A DNA stretch of 64,000 nucleotides, from positions 50,105 through 114,104 of the forward strand of contig NZ_BALU01000005.1 in NCBI RefSeq assembly GCF_000615285.1. Reading direction: 5' to 3'. Shown here in pieces: positions 37,092 through 46,739 of this stretch. How positions within the stretch are numbered: position 1 is the first letter of the stretch; every line of letters begins with the position of its first letter. This DNA comes from Lactobacillus kitasatonis DSM 16761 = JCM 1039. GTDB lineage: Bacteria; Bacillota; Bacilli; Lactobacillales; Lactobacillaceae. The notes below the pieces were generated by a model that saw only the letters and a list, made by a program, of their open reading frames with translations, was not told the DNA's origin and did no database searches. Made by a program: the position numbers and the translations under genes.

Positions 37092-40000
37092 GTGCCATTA
37101 ACAGAATTAGTGCTCGATGGTTTTAAATCATTTGCGGAAAAGACAACTATTCACTTTAATGACGGAATAACTGGCATCGTTGGACCTAACGGTAGTGGTA
37201 AAAGTAACATCACTGAAGCTATACGCTGGGTAATGGGAGAATCAAGTGCTAAATCCCTTCGTGGTACTAACATGAAGGATGTCATTTTTGCGGGAAGTCA
37301 ATACCGTAAACCACTGAATAAAGCAGAGGTTACTTTAGTATTTGATAATAAGGATCATGAATTGGCTTTTGATGCCGACCAAGTTTCAATTACTAGAAGA
37401 ATCTTGCGTTCAGGTGATAGCGAATTTCTCATTAATAATCAACAAGCAAGAATGCGCGATGTACGTGCACTTTTCCTTGATTCTGGAATTTCACCAAATA
37501 GTTTGGCAATTATTTCTCAGGGGCGCGTTGATCAAATCTTAAATTCTCGTCCAGAACAAAGACGACTTATTTTCGAGGAAGCAGCTGGTGTGCTTCACTT
37601 TAAGCAGCAAAAAGAAGAAGCACAGACGCAACTCAAAAAGACACAAGATAACTTAATTAGAATTAATGATTTAGTTAAAGAACTCGAAGGTCGTCTTGAG
37701 CCGTTACATGAACAAAGCTCACTGGCTAAAGAATATCAATTTCAAAAGGCAGGTTTAGACAAGAAATTAAAGAGTCTATTGGCTTTTGAAATTGAAGATA
37801 TCAACCGTCAAAAAGAAGATGTAGAAAAGTCTGCTAAGAAGAGTCAAGTTCTTTTATCTAAATTAGATAATGAAGTTAAGGACTCTCAAGATGCAGTTTC
37901 TGAAAAACGAGGCGAGTATAAGAAACTGCAAACTGAGCGTGATAATACGCAAAAGCAACTGCTTGAATTAAGTAAGAAATTGTCCGATTTGGATGCTAGC
38001 TTGCAAATGGCAGAGCAATCTCGTCAGTTTGATGATGCGACTAAGGTCGAGTATCAAAATCAAGTTAAGAGTTTGAAAAATAGCCTGGTTAAATTAAATG
38101 AAGACTTGGCTTCTTTGCAAAAGAATGCGACAGAGTTAAAGGATAAGCAGGCTGTTTTACAAAAGCAACGTGATGAATTAACTGCAGAATTAAAGGAAGA
38201 TCCAGAAGAATTAAATAAGAAACTGGAAAGCTGCAGAAATGATTATATTCAATTGCTTCAAGATCAAGCGACGACTAATAACCAAATCGTTAACTTGAAT
38301 ACTGAATTAAAGCGAAGCAAAGCCGATACTAGTTATCAAAATAGCGATGTCTCAAAGCAATTAAGTGAGGCAAAGACTGAACTCGAGAAGCTCCGTGCCG
38401 AAGGAAAAACTTTAACTGAAAAGCGCAAGAGTGAAAAGATCAAGTTAGCCGAAGTTGGCGATCAAAATAGCGACTTGACTAATAAGGTTAATCAATTGCG
38501 TCAGACAGTTGCCGACGAGCGAGGAAAATTAGAAAAAATTGAGGCTCGTCATGAAGCTTTAGTTAACATCCAAAAACGTCACGAGGGTTATTACTATGGA
38601 GTTCGTAATGTTTTAAACAACATGAATGCCTTTCCTGGCGTAATTGGTGCAGTAGGTGAATTGATTTCCTTCCCAGTTGAACTAGAAGCTGCAATGACCA
38701 CTGCTCTTGGGGGCGGCGTTCAGGATTTAATTACCGATAGCAGAATTAGTGCTAGAAACGCAATTAACCAATTGAAGCGCAATCGTGCAGGTCGTGCCAC
38801 TTTCTTGCCATTAGACGGTTTGCGTCAATATGGCATCCCTCAGTCAACCGTAACTACACTTGAATCATATGAAGGTTTCAAAGGTGTAGCCAGTGACTTA
38901 GTTGAAAGCAAAACAAGTCATAATATTAGTGCCGCAATTAATTATTTATTAGGTAGTGTAATCATCGTAGACAATATTGATACTGCATTATCTATTTCTA
39001 AGCGGATTAATCGCTACCGAATTGTTACTTTAGATGGGGATGTAATTTCACCAGGTGGTTCAATGACCGGTGGTCAAAGAAACCAACGTAATAATTCTCC
39101 ACTTCAAACTGCAACTGAGATCAATCAATTAGAAAAGCAAATTAAATCTTGGACTAAGACGTTAGACGAAGATCAGAAACAGCTAGAAATTTTAATTGAA
39201 CAAGAACAAAGAGTAAATACTGAATTACAAAAGCTTCAAAGTTCTTTGCAAGAAACTAACCAATCAATTAATGAAGCTGCTATTTCTTTCCAAAGCCAAG
39301 AAAAAGAAGTTAAGCGTTTAACTGATGCTAATACTTTGTATGAATCCAGAATTAAAAAACGCGCTTCACGAATCAAAGATTTACAAAAACAAATTGAAGA
39401 AGCTCAAACTAAGCAGAATCAACTAACTAAGCAGGGCGAAGAGCAAAGAACTGCAATGAATCAGTTGCAAGAAAAAATTAGAAATTACAATAGCTTAAGT
39501 CAAAAGGTACAGGATAAGCTTTCCAAGTTAGATCCTGATATTGCTGTTTACACCAACAAGTTAGAAAATTTGCGTAGTCAAGAAAATGAGAAAAAGTTGC
39601 AAATTGATAACAATCAAAAACAAACTGCAGATTTGACTCAAAAATTGCAAGCTCTGACTCAAAATAGTGAGCGTTCAGTTAAGAAGAATACTGATCTGAA
39701 GAACCAAAAGACAGACATTAAGCACCAAACTGATAAATTGCAAACTAAGTTGAATGAACTCAGTTCACAATTGGGTCAATTCGATGCGCAAATTAACCAA
39801 TTAGATCAAGTGGCTAGTCGTAATTATGAATTACGTAAAGATGCCGCTCTTGAACAAGAAGGCTATTCAGTCCAACTTGCCAAGTTTAATAGTTCAATTA
39901 ATCAGCGTCTTGAGACTTTGCGGGATGACTATTCATTAACTTATGAAGCGGCTCTTGCTCAAGCCGAAGGCGAAAATAACGAAGATACAAGAAACGAACT

Positions 40001-40661
40001 AGCTAAGAGCGTTAAATTACATCGCATGTCAATTGAAGATATTGGGCCTGTTAACCTTGATTCAATCCAAGAATATGAAGATGTAAAGAAACGTTATGAC
40101 TTCTTAAGTGGACAACAAAATGACTTGCTTAAGGCACGTGATGACCTTGAGAAGTCAATGAATGAGCTTGATGAAGAAGTTAAAACTCGGTTTAAGAATA
40201 CGTTCAATACTGTTGCAGCCAGCTTTAAACAAATCTTCCCTGTAGTCTTTGGTGGAGGAAAGGCTAAGCTTGAATTAACTGATCCAAACAACCTACTAGA
40301 AACAGGAATTGAAATCATTGCGCAACCACCTGGCAAGAAATTACAACGCTTGAGTTTGCTTTCTGGTGGTGAAAGAGCTTTGACCGCCATTACTTTGTTA
40401 TTTGCTATGTTACAAGTAAATCCAGTGCCATTCTGTGTGCTAGACGAAGTAGAAGCTGCCCTTGATGATGCAAATGTAACTCGATTTGCACAATTCTTGC
40501 TTAAATATGACATGAAGACACAATTTATCGTGATTACTCATAGACGAGGCACTATGCGTCAGGCAGATCAGTTGTATGGTGTAGTAATGCAAGAATCTGG
40601 TGTTTCTCAAGTATTGTCTGTATCATTAAAAGAACTGAAAAACAAACATGAGGTGAGATAA
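37092..40661 (+). CDS. smc: Chromosome segregation protein SMC
   Basis: 1189 residues from GTG 37092 (AAGGGGA upstream). Walker A GPNGSGKSNITEAIRW, two long coiled coils (about 170-500 and 670-1000) around a hinge (FPGVIGAVGELISFPVELEA to GGSMTGGQRN), and the C-terminal ABC signature LSLLSGGERALTA with Walker B FCVLDEVEAALDD. It forms the condensin ring with ScpA/ScpB, which are not in the window. Adjacent to ftsY with no gap. Confidence 0.98.
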   Translation: MPLTELVLDGFKSFAEKTTIHFNDGITGIVGPNGSGKSNITEAIRWVMGESSAKSLRGTNMKDVIFAGSQYRKPLNKAEVTLVFDNKDHELAFDADQVSITRRILRSGDSEFLINNQQARMRDVRALFLDSGISPNSLAIISQGRVDQILNSRPEQRRLIFEEAAGVLHFKQQKEEAQTQLKKTQDNLIRINDLVKELEGRLEPLHEQSSLAKEYQFQKAGLDKKLKSLLAFEIEDINRQKEDVEKSAKKSQVLLSKLDNEVKDSQDAVSEKRGEYKKLQTERDNTQKQLLELSKKLSDLDASLQMAEQSRQFDDATKVEYQNQVKSLKNSLVKLNEDLASLQKNATELKDKQAVLQKQRDELTAELKEDPEELNKKLESCRNDYIQLLQDQATTNNQIVNLNTELKRSKADTSYQNSDVSKQLSEAKTELEKLRAEGKTLTEKRKSEKIKLAEVGDQNSDLTNKVNQLRQTVADERGKLEKIEARHEALVNIQKRHEGYYYGVRNVLNNMNAFPGVIGAVGELISFPVELEAAMTTALGGGVQDLITDSRISARNAINQLKRNRAGRATFLPLDGLRQYGIPQSTVTTLESYEGFKGVASDLVESKTSHNISAAINYLLGSVIIVDNIDTALSISKRINRYRIVTLDGDVISPGGSMTGGQRNQRNNSPLQTATEINQLEKQIKSWTKTLDEDQKQLEILIEQEQRVNTELQKLQSSLQETNQSINEAAISFQSQEKEVKRLTDANTLYESRIKKRASRIKDLQKQIEEAQTKQNQLTKQGEEQRTAMNQLQEKIRNYNSLSQKVQDKLSKLDPDIAVYTNKLENLRSQENEKKLQIDNNQKQTADLTQKLQALTQNSERSVKKNTDLKNQKTDIKHQTDKLQTKLNELSSQLGQFDAQINQLDQVASRNYELRKDAALEQEGYSVQLAKFNSSINQRLETLRDDYSLTYEAALAQAEGENNEDTRNELAKSVKLHRMSIEDIGPVNLDSIQEYEDVKKRYDFLSGQQNDLLKARDDLEKSMNELDEEVKTRFKNTFNTVAASFKQIFPVVFGGGKAKLELTDPNNLLETGIEIIAQPPGKKLQRLSLLSGGERALTAITLLFAMLQVNPVPFCVLDEVEAALDDANVTRFAQFLLKYDMKTQFIVITHRRGTMRQADQLYGVVMQESGVSQVLSVSLKELKNKHEVR

Positions 40662-41969
40662 TTGGGATTATTTGATCGAATTAAAAAATCTCTCTTTGGT
40701 AAAAAAGATGAAGACGAAGAAGAGAAAAAAGAAGAACAACCCAAGCAAGAGGAAGAAAAGCAAGAACAGGAATCGGAAGAATCTACTGAACCTGAAAAAG
40801 TAGAATCAATTGAGGAGCAAGAAGAGACTTCTTCAGATAAAAACGAAGAAGAAACTACCTCTGAAGCTGAAATCGAATCAGAAGAAAAAGAAGAACCTGA
40901 GGAACAACCAGCTGAAGAAGAAAACTCATCAGAAGAACCTGAATCAGTAGATGAAAATTCTGAAACAGAGTCTGTAAGTGGACCAGAATTTGATACTGAA
41001 ACGGAAAAATCATCAGAGGAAGAAACTGAAGAAGATTCTCCAGAAAAGCTTTATGAAAAAGGCCTAGAAAAAACCAATAAAGGTTTTGGTGCTCGTTTAA
41101 ATGCCTTCTTTGCTAAGTTCAGAACAGTTGATGAAGACTTCTTTGACGATCTTGAAGATTTGTTAATTGAATCAGATGTTGGTTTTGAGACAGCTGAACA
41201 ATTGACTGATGAATTACGTGAAGAAGCTAAATTGCAAAATGCAAAATCACGTGATGATTTGAAACAAGTAATCGTTGAAAAATTGGTTGACCTTTATGAT
41301 CAGGGCGGTCAAGGTAAAGACGAAAAGTTAGCTTACAATCCGGATGATAAGCCTAATGTTTATCTTTTTGTAGGTGTTAACGGTGCCGGTAAGACTACCA
41401 CTATTGGTAAGTTGGCTAAGCGCTTTAAGGATGAGGGTAAATCAGTAATTTTAGCTGCCGCAGATACTTTCAGAGCCGGTGCGGTTGAACAGCTAGAAGA
41501 ATGGGGCAAACGCGTTGGTGTTTCAGTAGTGACTGGTAAAGAAAAGGCTGACCCAGCTTCAGTTGTTTATGATGCAACTGAACGTGCCATTAAAGAACAA
41601 GCTGATTATCTTTTGGTCGATACAGCAGGTCGTTTGCAAAATAAGAAGAACTTGATGGCCGAACTTGAAAAGATTCAAAGAACGATCAAGAAATTATTAC
41701 CTGATCAACCAACTGAAACCTTGTTGGTATTAGATGGCTCAACTGGACAAAATGCCCTTTTGCAAGCTAAGGACTTTGACAAAACTACTAAGTTAACAGG
41801 ATTAGTTTTAACCAAACTAGACGGTTCTTCAAAGGGTGGGGTTGTTTTAGCAATCCGTAACGAAATGAAGTTACCAGTTAAATTAGTTGGTTTAGGCGAA
41901 AAGGCAGAAGATTTGGCAGATTTTGATGCCGCAAATTATGCTATTGGTCTTTTCCATGGCTTAGTCTAG
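40662..41969 (+). CDS. ftsY: Signal recognition particle receptor FtsY
   Basis: 435 residues from TTG 40662 (GAGGTGA upstream). Residues about 15-125 are a low-complexity Glu-rich region with few hydrophobics. The NG domain follows: GVNGAGKTTTIGKLAKRF, DTFRAGAVEQL, DTAGRLQNKKNLMAELEK, TKLDGSSKGGVV and the C-terminal GLGEKAEDLADFDAANYA. It docks SRP-ribosome complexes at the membrane. Its partner Ffh is five kilobases downstream; in Bacillus only ylxM lies between, whereas here four unrelated genes have been inserted. Confidence 0.97.
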   Translation: MGLFDRIKKSLFGKKDEDEEEKKEEQPKQEEEKQEQESEESTEPEKVESIEEQEETSSDKNEEETTSEAEIESEEKEEPEEQPAEEENSSEEPESVDENSETESVSGPEFDTETEKSSEEETEEDSPEKLYEKGLEKTNKGFGARLNAFFAKFRTVDEDFFDDLEDLLIESDVGFETAEQLTDELREEAKLQNAKSRDDLKQVIVEKLVDLYDQGGQGKDEKLAYNPDDKPNVYLFVGVNGAGKTTTIGKLAKRFKDEGKSVILAAADTFRAGAVEQLEEWGKRVGVSVVTGKEKADPASVVYDATERAIKEQADYLLVDTAGRLQNKKNLMAELEKIQRTIKKLLPDQPTETLLVLDGSTGQNALLQAKDFDKTTKLTGLVLTKLDGSSKGGVVLAIRNEMKLPVKLVGLGEKAEDLADFDAANYAIGLFHGLV

Positions 41970-42011
41970 TGATAAAGTTAGAGTATATACTATATTAATA
42001 AGGAGAATTTT

Positions 42012-43433
42012 ATGAAAGAATATAGCGCTTGTACTACTATTTTGGTAGGTAAGAAAGCATCAATCGACGGCACTACTATGATTGCTCGTAACGACGATAC
42101 TTTTCGTCCTATTACCCCACAAAAGTTCATTATTGAACCAGCTCGTCATGGTGAAAAGAAACACATTAAGTCATGGCTTAACAAGTTTGAAATGGATCTT
42201 CCAGAAGATGCTCAACGTGTTCCAGCTGTTCCTAATGTTGATTACAAGCACCGTGGTTACTACGATGAAAGTGGCATTAACCAAGAAAACGTTGCTATGT
42301 CATGTACTGAATCAACTTACGGTAACGAAAGAACTTTAGCATTCGATCCACTCGTTAAGGATGGTTTGGACGAAGATTGTATGCAAACTTCAGTATTGCC
42401 ATACATTCACTCAGCTCGTGATGGTGTTAAGTACTTGGGTAAATTAATTGCTAAGTATGGTTCACCTGCAGGTAACTCAGTTTTATTCAGTGACAAAGAC
42501 GAAATCTGGTACATGGAAATTGTTACTGGTCACCACTGGGTAGCAGAACGTATCCCAGATGACTGCTACGCTGCAACTGGTAACCGTGTTGCTATTGAAC
42601 AAGTTGACTTCGATAATCCTGACTACTTCATGTGGAGTGAAGGTATTCAAGAATTCGTTGAAGAACATCATTTGAACCCAGATCACGAAGGTTGGAACTT
42701 CCGTCACATCTTCGGTACTTACACTGAACAAGACCGTCACTACAACACTAACCGTCAATGGTACATCCAAAAGTTGTTCAACCCAGAAATTGAACAAGAC
42801 CCACAAGATGGTGACATTCCATTCATCCGTAAGGCTGCTAAGAAGATCACCAAGGAAGATATCGAATTTGCTTTGGGTTCACACTACCAAGATACTCCAT
42901 ACGATCCATTTGGTAAGGGTACTGATGAAGAAAAGCACCGCTACCGTCCAATTGGTTTGAACCGTACACAAAACGCCCACATTTTGCAAATTAGAAGCGA
43001 TGTTCCAGAAGATCGTGCCGCAATTATGTGGTTATGTATCGGTGGTCCAACATTCACTCCATTCATTCCATTCTTTGCTAACATGAACGATACTGATCCT
43101 TCATTTAACAACACTTCAATGGACTACAACATGAATGATGCATGGTGGTACTACAAGTCATTTGCTGCACTTGTGGAAAGTCACTACCCACAATTTGTAC
43201 AGCTTGACACCACTTACCTTACTGAACTTAACCGTTACTTTAGAGGTCGTGTTGAAGAAATTATTAAGGACTCAGAAGGTAAATCAGGCGAAGAATTGAC
43301 TGAATTCTTAACTAAGGAAAACCAAAAGACTGTTGCTCATACTCGTAAAGAAACTGAAAAGTTATGGGGTCAAATGATAATTGACTCAATCAACATGTCT
43401 AAGTTAACTTTCAACATGGATGAAAACCTTTAA
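42012..43433 (+). CDS. pepD: C69 family dipeptidase PepD
   Basis: 473 residues. Peptidase family C69, N-terminal nucleophile type: Cys near residue 7 in YSACTTILVGKKASIDG, then TMIARNDD and IWYMEIVTGHHWVAERIPDD. Cleaves dipeptides after uptake, part of casein-peptide use in dairy lactobacilli. RBS AAGGAGAA. Highly expressed codon pattern (AAG, AAC, CCA). TATACT at 41986-41991 is a possible -10. Confidence 0.94.
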   Translation: MKEYSACTTILVGKKASIDGTTMIARNDDTFRPITPQKFIIEPARHGEKKHIKSWLNKFEMDLPEDAQRVPAVPNVDYKHRGYYDESGINQENVAMSCTESTYGNERTLAFDPLVKDGLDEDCMQTSVLPYIHSARDGVKYLGKLIAKYGSPAGNSVLFSDKDEIWYMEIVTGHHWVAERIPDDCYAATGNRVAIEQVDFDNPDYFMWSEGIQEFVEEHHLNPDHEGWNFRHIFGTYTEQDRHYNTNRQWYIQKLFNPEIEQDPQDGDIPFIRKAAKKITKEDIEFALGSHYQDTPYDPFGKGTDEEKHRYRPIGLNRTQNAHILQIRSDVPEDRAAIMWLCIGGPTFTPFIPFFANMNDTDPSFNNTSMDYNMNDAWWYYKSFAALVESHYPQFVQLDTTYLTELNRYFRGRVEEIIKDSEGKSGEELTEFLTKENQKTVAHTRKETEKLWGQMIIDSINMSKLTFNMDENL

Positions 43434-43442
43434 TATAGACTA

Positions 43443-43468
43443 AAAAGCAGCGTAATGCTGCTTTTTTG
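43443..43468 (+). terminator. Intrinsic terminator after pepD
   Basis: AAAAGCAGC pairs with GCTGCTTTT around loop GTAAT, with T run. Confidence 0.9.
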
Positions 43469-43490
43469 TGAATTTAAAAGGAAGATATAG

Positions 43491-43898
43491 ATGGCAGAAG
43501 GTAGAATTGGCTTATTTCTGACTAAGATCAGTAATGAAGTTGAAAAATAAATGGATGACGATTTAAAGAGCTTCGGTATTAGTGCTAATGAACTTGAAGT
43601 TTTAATTGAATTACGTCATCATAAGAATGGTAAGTCTTTTAGCAAGTTAGCTAAAGAAATTCATGTAACTGATGAAAAGCTTAAGCAATTAATTTCTGAG
43701 CTTGAACAAAAGAATTTGATCACTGTTTCAGATAATACGGCCGTTGAAACTGATAAAGGTATCTATTTGTGCAAGAAGGTTGAAAAGTACCGTGAAGATA
43801 CTGATCAAACAATTACAGGGATGTTAAGCAAAGATGAAACTTTAGGCTTAGTAAAAGTATTAAAGAAGATGCTTAAATCAAGCGAAGATAAAGATTAA
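43491..43898 (+). pseudogene. MarR-family regulator with internal stop
   Basis: ATG 43491 with RBS AAAGGAAG starts a frame MAEGRIGLFLTKISNEVEK that ends at TAA 43548-43550, then continues in the same frame as MDDDLKSFGISANELEVLIE to 43898. Joined, the 135 residues form a MarR winged helix with the usual first helix, DNA-recognition helix (SFSKLAKEIHVTDEKLKQLI) and wing. The stop falls in helix 1, so it is probably a point mutation of a Gln or Glu codon. The ATG after the stop could restart translation but lacks a good RBS and would lose the dimerisation helix. Confidence 0.75.
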
Positions 43899-43909
43899 TT
43901 GATGGCATT

Positions 43910-43946
43910 AAAAAAGTGACTAGGAATTTTTCCTAGTCACTTTTTG
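43910..43946. terminator. Bidirectional terminator
   Basis: GTGACTAGGAA (43916-43926) pairs with TTCCTAGTCAC (43930-43940), flanked by A5 and T5, serving the MarR gene and the convergent permease. Confidence 0.9.
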
Positions 43947-43958
43947 TTTACAGAATAA

Positions 43959-45386
43959 TTATTTCTTTTTATCTAAGGTAGAGTGATGGATACCGTAGCC
44001 GAAGTAAATAATTAATCCTAAAATGAACCAGATACCAGCGTAAAGCTTAGCTTGATAGTCTAATCCTAAGAAGACGATTAAAGCAGCTAAGAAGCCTAAA
44101 GCAGGCAATACTGGGTAAAATGGCATCTTAAATGAAGGATCATCAATATCTTTACCTTCACGTGGACGTAATTTGTAAATACCTAATGATACAAACATAA
44201 ATGCAATTAAGGTTCCCGCAGAAACAAGTTGTGACAACATTGAGAATGGGAAGAAGGCACCAAGCAAGATGGCAACGACAGTTAAAGTCCATAATGCATT
44301 GTTTGGTCGACGATCTGCATTTAATTTACCTAACCATTTAGGAAGCATTCCGTCACGGCCAAATGAATAAATCAATCTTGAACCTGCCATGCTCATTCCA
44401 ATTAAAGCAGTAAACATACCAAGTACTGCAATGGTTTGTACAGTGATTGCTACGATTGGATGTCCGGCATAACGAAGGGCAAGTCCAACTGGTTCAGCTG
44501 AGTTAGCATATTTTTGGTATGGCATCATTCCTACAAGGACAAGACTAACGCCAACAAATAAGGTAACGGCAATAGCCAATGAACCTAAGATACCACGTGG
44601 CATCGTCTTTTGTGGATCAATGGCTTCAGCTGAGTTGGCCGCAATTGAGTCAAAACCGATATATGATAGGAAGATCATTGAAACACCGGCATAGATTCCT
44701 TGCCAACCACCAAATGGTCCGTTAGATGTTATACGGTATTTTGGAATAAATGGAACGAAGTTTGAGCCTTTAATTGCAGTTAAACCTACCACAATAAAGA
44801 GTAAGATAGCTAAAACTTTTAAGATAACCAAGCCATTTTCTACACGAGCTGCACGTGATACACCGCGACTAATCAAGATTGAAACTAATAGGATAGAAAC
44901 CAGCGAAATGATATCGATAATTCCGCCGTTGTTACCAAACGCATTTGATAAAGAGTTTGGTAATTTAATTCCCATTGGGGCAATTAATGCCCGGAAGTTA
45001 GCGGAAAGTCCTGAACCAACGAAAGCCAAGGCGATAAAGTATTCTGCAAGCAGCGCCCATCCGGCAACCCAACCCCAGAATTCACCAAAAACAACGTTGA
45101 TCCATGAATAAGCTGAACCTGCAAATGGCATAGCCGCTGCCATTTCTGCATAAGCAAAGGCCACAAGACCAGCGGCAACCGCGGCTAAGATAAATGAAAT
45201 TGCGACAGCAGGACCGGTGTGCATAGCTGCAACTTCTCCCGGCAAGGTAAAAATTGAAGCAGAAACGATCGTTCCGACGCCTAATGCTAAGAAGTCTTTT
45301 ACTTTTAATGAGCGAACCAGGTGTCCATCCTTGTTTTCATAGACGCGTGGATCTTCTTTTTTGTTCATTCTTTGCCAAAGATTCAC
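43959..45386 (-). CDS. Amino acid permease (APC family)
   Basis: 475 residues, 12 predicted membrane helices. Start GTG at 45386 with AAGGAGGAG upstream; an internal Met (NKKEDPR) is an alternative. APC signatures: FLALGVGTIVSASIFTLPGE (helix 1, substrate-binding glycine loop), AFAYAEMAAAMPFAGSAYSW, and SYIGFDSIAANSAEAIDPQK. The pattern fits the CAT/YfnA branch transporting cationic or branched amino acids; the exact substrate cannot be read. Confidence 0.9.
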   Translation of the reverse strand: MNLWQRMNKKEDPRVYENKDGHLVRSLKVKDFLALGVGTIVSASIFTLPGEVAAMHTGPAVAISFILAAVAAGLVAFAYAEMAAAMPFAGSAYSWINVVFGEFWGWVAGWALLAEYFIALAFVGSGLSANFRALIAPMGIKLPNSLSNAFGNNGGIIDIISLVSILLVSILISRGVSRAARVENGLVILKVLAILLFIVVGLTAIKGSNFVPFIPKYRITSNGPFGGWQGIYAGVSMIFLSYIGFDSIAANSAEAIDPQKTMPRGILGSLAIAVTLFVGVSLVLVGMMPYQKYANSAEPVGLALRYAGHPIVAITVQTIAVLGMFTALIGMSMAGSRLIYSFGRDGMLPKWLGKLNADRRPNNALWTLTVVAILLGAFFPFSMLSQLVSAGTLIAFMFVSLGIYKLRPREGKDIDDPSFKMPFYPVLPALGFLAALIVFLGLDYQAKLYAGIWFILGLIIYFGYGIHHSTLDKKK

Positions 45387-45488
45387 AACGTAACTCCTCC
45401 TTAAAATAATATAGTATGTAATTAATTATAATTAAAAATACGTTAAAACATCAACTGTTTAATTTTGAAAATCTCGCTTTAATAATAT

Positions 45489-45502
45489 TGAAATCGTTTA
45501 CT
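45489..45502 (+). promoter_or_regulatory. Candidate catabolite-responsive element (cre)
   Basis: TGAAATCGTTTACT matches the CcpA consensus TGWAANCGNTNWCA at all fixed positions but the last. It lies about 85 bases before a sugar-transporter gene. Confidence 0.65.
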
Positions 45503-45587
45503 TTTAGTTATAAGCAAAAATTATAGTTATAACAAGAAAAGGATCTTTATTTTAAGAAAATAACTTTTTATATGGAGAGGGAGATTT

Positions 45588-46324
45588 ATGGCTTTATTAA
45601 TCGCTTTAGTTAACTGGAGCATTATCCCATTAACTGTTAAAGATTTGCCTCAAAGCCAGATTGCAGGAATAGGGATTGGTGCTTCAGTCACCGCTTTGAT
45701 TATTTATTTGTTCACTAGACCAGCATTTGATGCCGCAACATGGGCAGTTGCTTTTATAGCGGAGATGCTATGGACTATTGGACAAATGGGACAGTTCATT
45801 TCATATACTCGAATTGGTGTTAGTGGTACTATTCCACTTTCAGCCGGATTCCAATTAGTAGGTAACTCATTGATTGGTGTTTTAATCTTTGGCGAGTGAC
45901 CAACAGCTCAAGCCAAAGTCATTGCTTTCTGGATTTATTCAAGTTTCCCAAAGCTGATTGCTAAGGATATCAATCCAGGCGTAAATGGCTTAGATTATAT
46001 TTTCCCAGAAATGCTTGGTGTTTTAGTTGGTACTGTAATTTATGTTATTGGTTCACATTCAACTGCAGTTTATCGCAATAAGATGATCTGGCGAAACAGT
46101 CTTGCTGGTGTTGAATTTGGTATTGGTACACTATTTTATATATTCTCTGTTAAGCAAAATGGTGTGACTAATGCGTTTATTTACAGTCAACTTTGCTCAG
46201 TAATTTCTACATTCGGTGATATTTGGTTCTTGCACGAAGAAAAATCTAAACGTCAAATGACCTATATTATTATTGGATTGATTTTTATCGTTGGCGCAGT
46301 ATTTTAACTGGCTTTGCTAAGTAA
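45588..46324 (+). pseudogene. GlcU/RbsU-type sugar transporter, broken
   Basis: A glucose/ribose uptake (GRP, DMT superfamily) membrane protein in pieces. The first 103 residues carry MGQFISYTRIGVSGTIPLSA and GFQLVGNSLIGVLIFGE, the hallmark, then TGA (45897-45899) stands where the family has GEW. The same frame continues PTAQAKVIAFW to 46306, and the normal C terminus (LTGFAK) is reached only by adding one base in the T run at 46302-46305. Even joined it is about 245 residues against roughly 285 in the family, and the first helix looks short. RBS GGAGAGGGAG. A near-consensus cre lies upstream. A true pseudogene is likely. Confidence 0.75.
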
Positions 46325-46334
46325 ATTATAAAAG

Positions 46335-46369
46335 AAGGGTCTTGATATTTTGATCAAGGCCCTTTTTTG
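46335..46369 (+). terminator. Intrinsic terminator
   Basis: AAGGGTCTTGAT pairs with ATCAAGGCCCTT (one G-U pair), then T run. Confidence 0.9.
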
Positions 46370-46394
46370 ATATACTAAAGGCTGGTGAAACTTA

Positions 46395-46736
46395 ATGGAT
46401 GAATTAACTAAAAACGAAGAGCTTGGCGATTTGTATGCCTATTACGGCACGCTATTAACTCAGGGCCAGCAATCATATTTTGAAGATTATTACTATAATG
46501 ATTTGTCTTTGGGTGAAATAGCTGTAAATCATCATGTGTCAAGACAAGCAGTTTATGATAATTTAAAACGGTCAAGCAAGATTTTGCAAAATTATGAAGA
46601 TAAACTTCATATGCGTAGAGATAACGACCATATTGAAAATGTATTGGCGGACGTCTTATTGTCGATTGATAATGACGATAGTCAAACTGCTAAAAATGAG
46701 ATAACGAATTTATTAAATCAATTGAGGGGAGAGTAA
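46395..46736 (+). CDS. ylxM: SRP-associated helix-turn-helix protein YlxM
   Basis: 113 residues, UPF0122 family, sigma-region-4-like HTH: LTQGQQSYFEDYYYNDLSLG and HVSRQAVYDNLKRSSKIL. It is encoded next to ffh in most Firmicutes and is reported to assist SRP. TATACT lies just upstream at 46370. Four bases before ffh. Confidence 0.93.
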   Translation: MDELTKNEELGDLYAYYGTLLTQGQQSYFEDYYYNDLSLGEIAVNHHVSRQAVYDNLKRSSKILQNYEDKLHMRRDNDHIENVLADVLLSIDNDDSQTAKNEITNLLNQLRGE

Positions 46737-46739
46737 CCC

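Noticed and set aside
45897..45899. TGA in the transporter read as a recoded Trp or selenocysteine
   Set aside because: No SECIS-like structure or selenocysteine genes are seen, and a second lesion near the gene end makes decay simpler.
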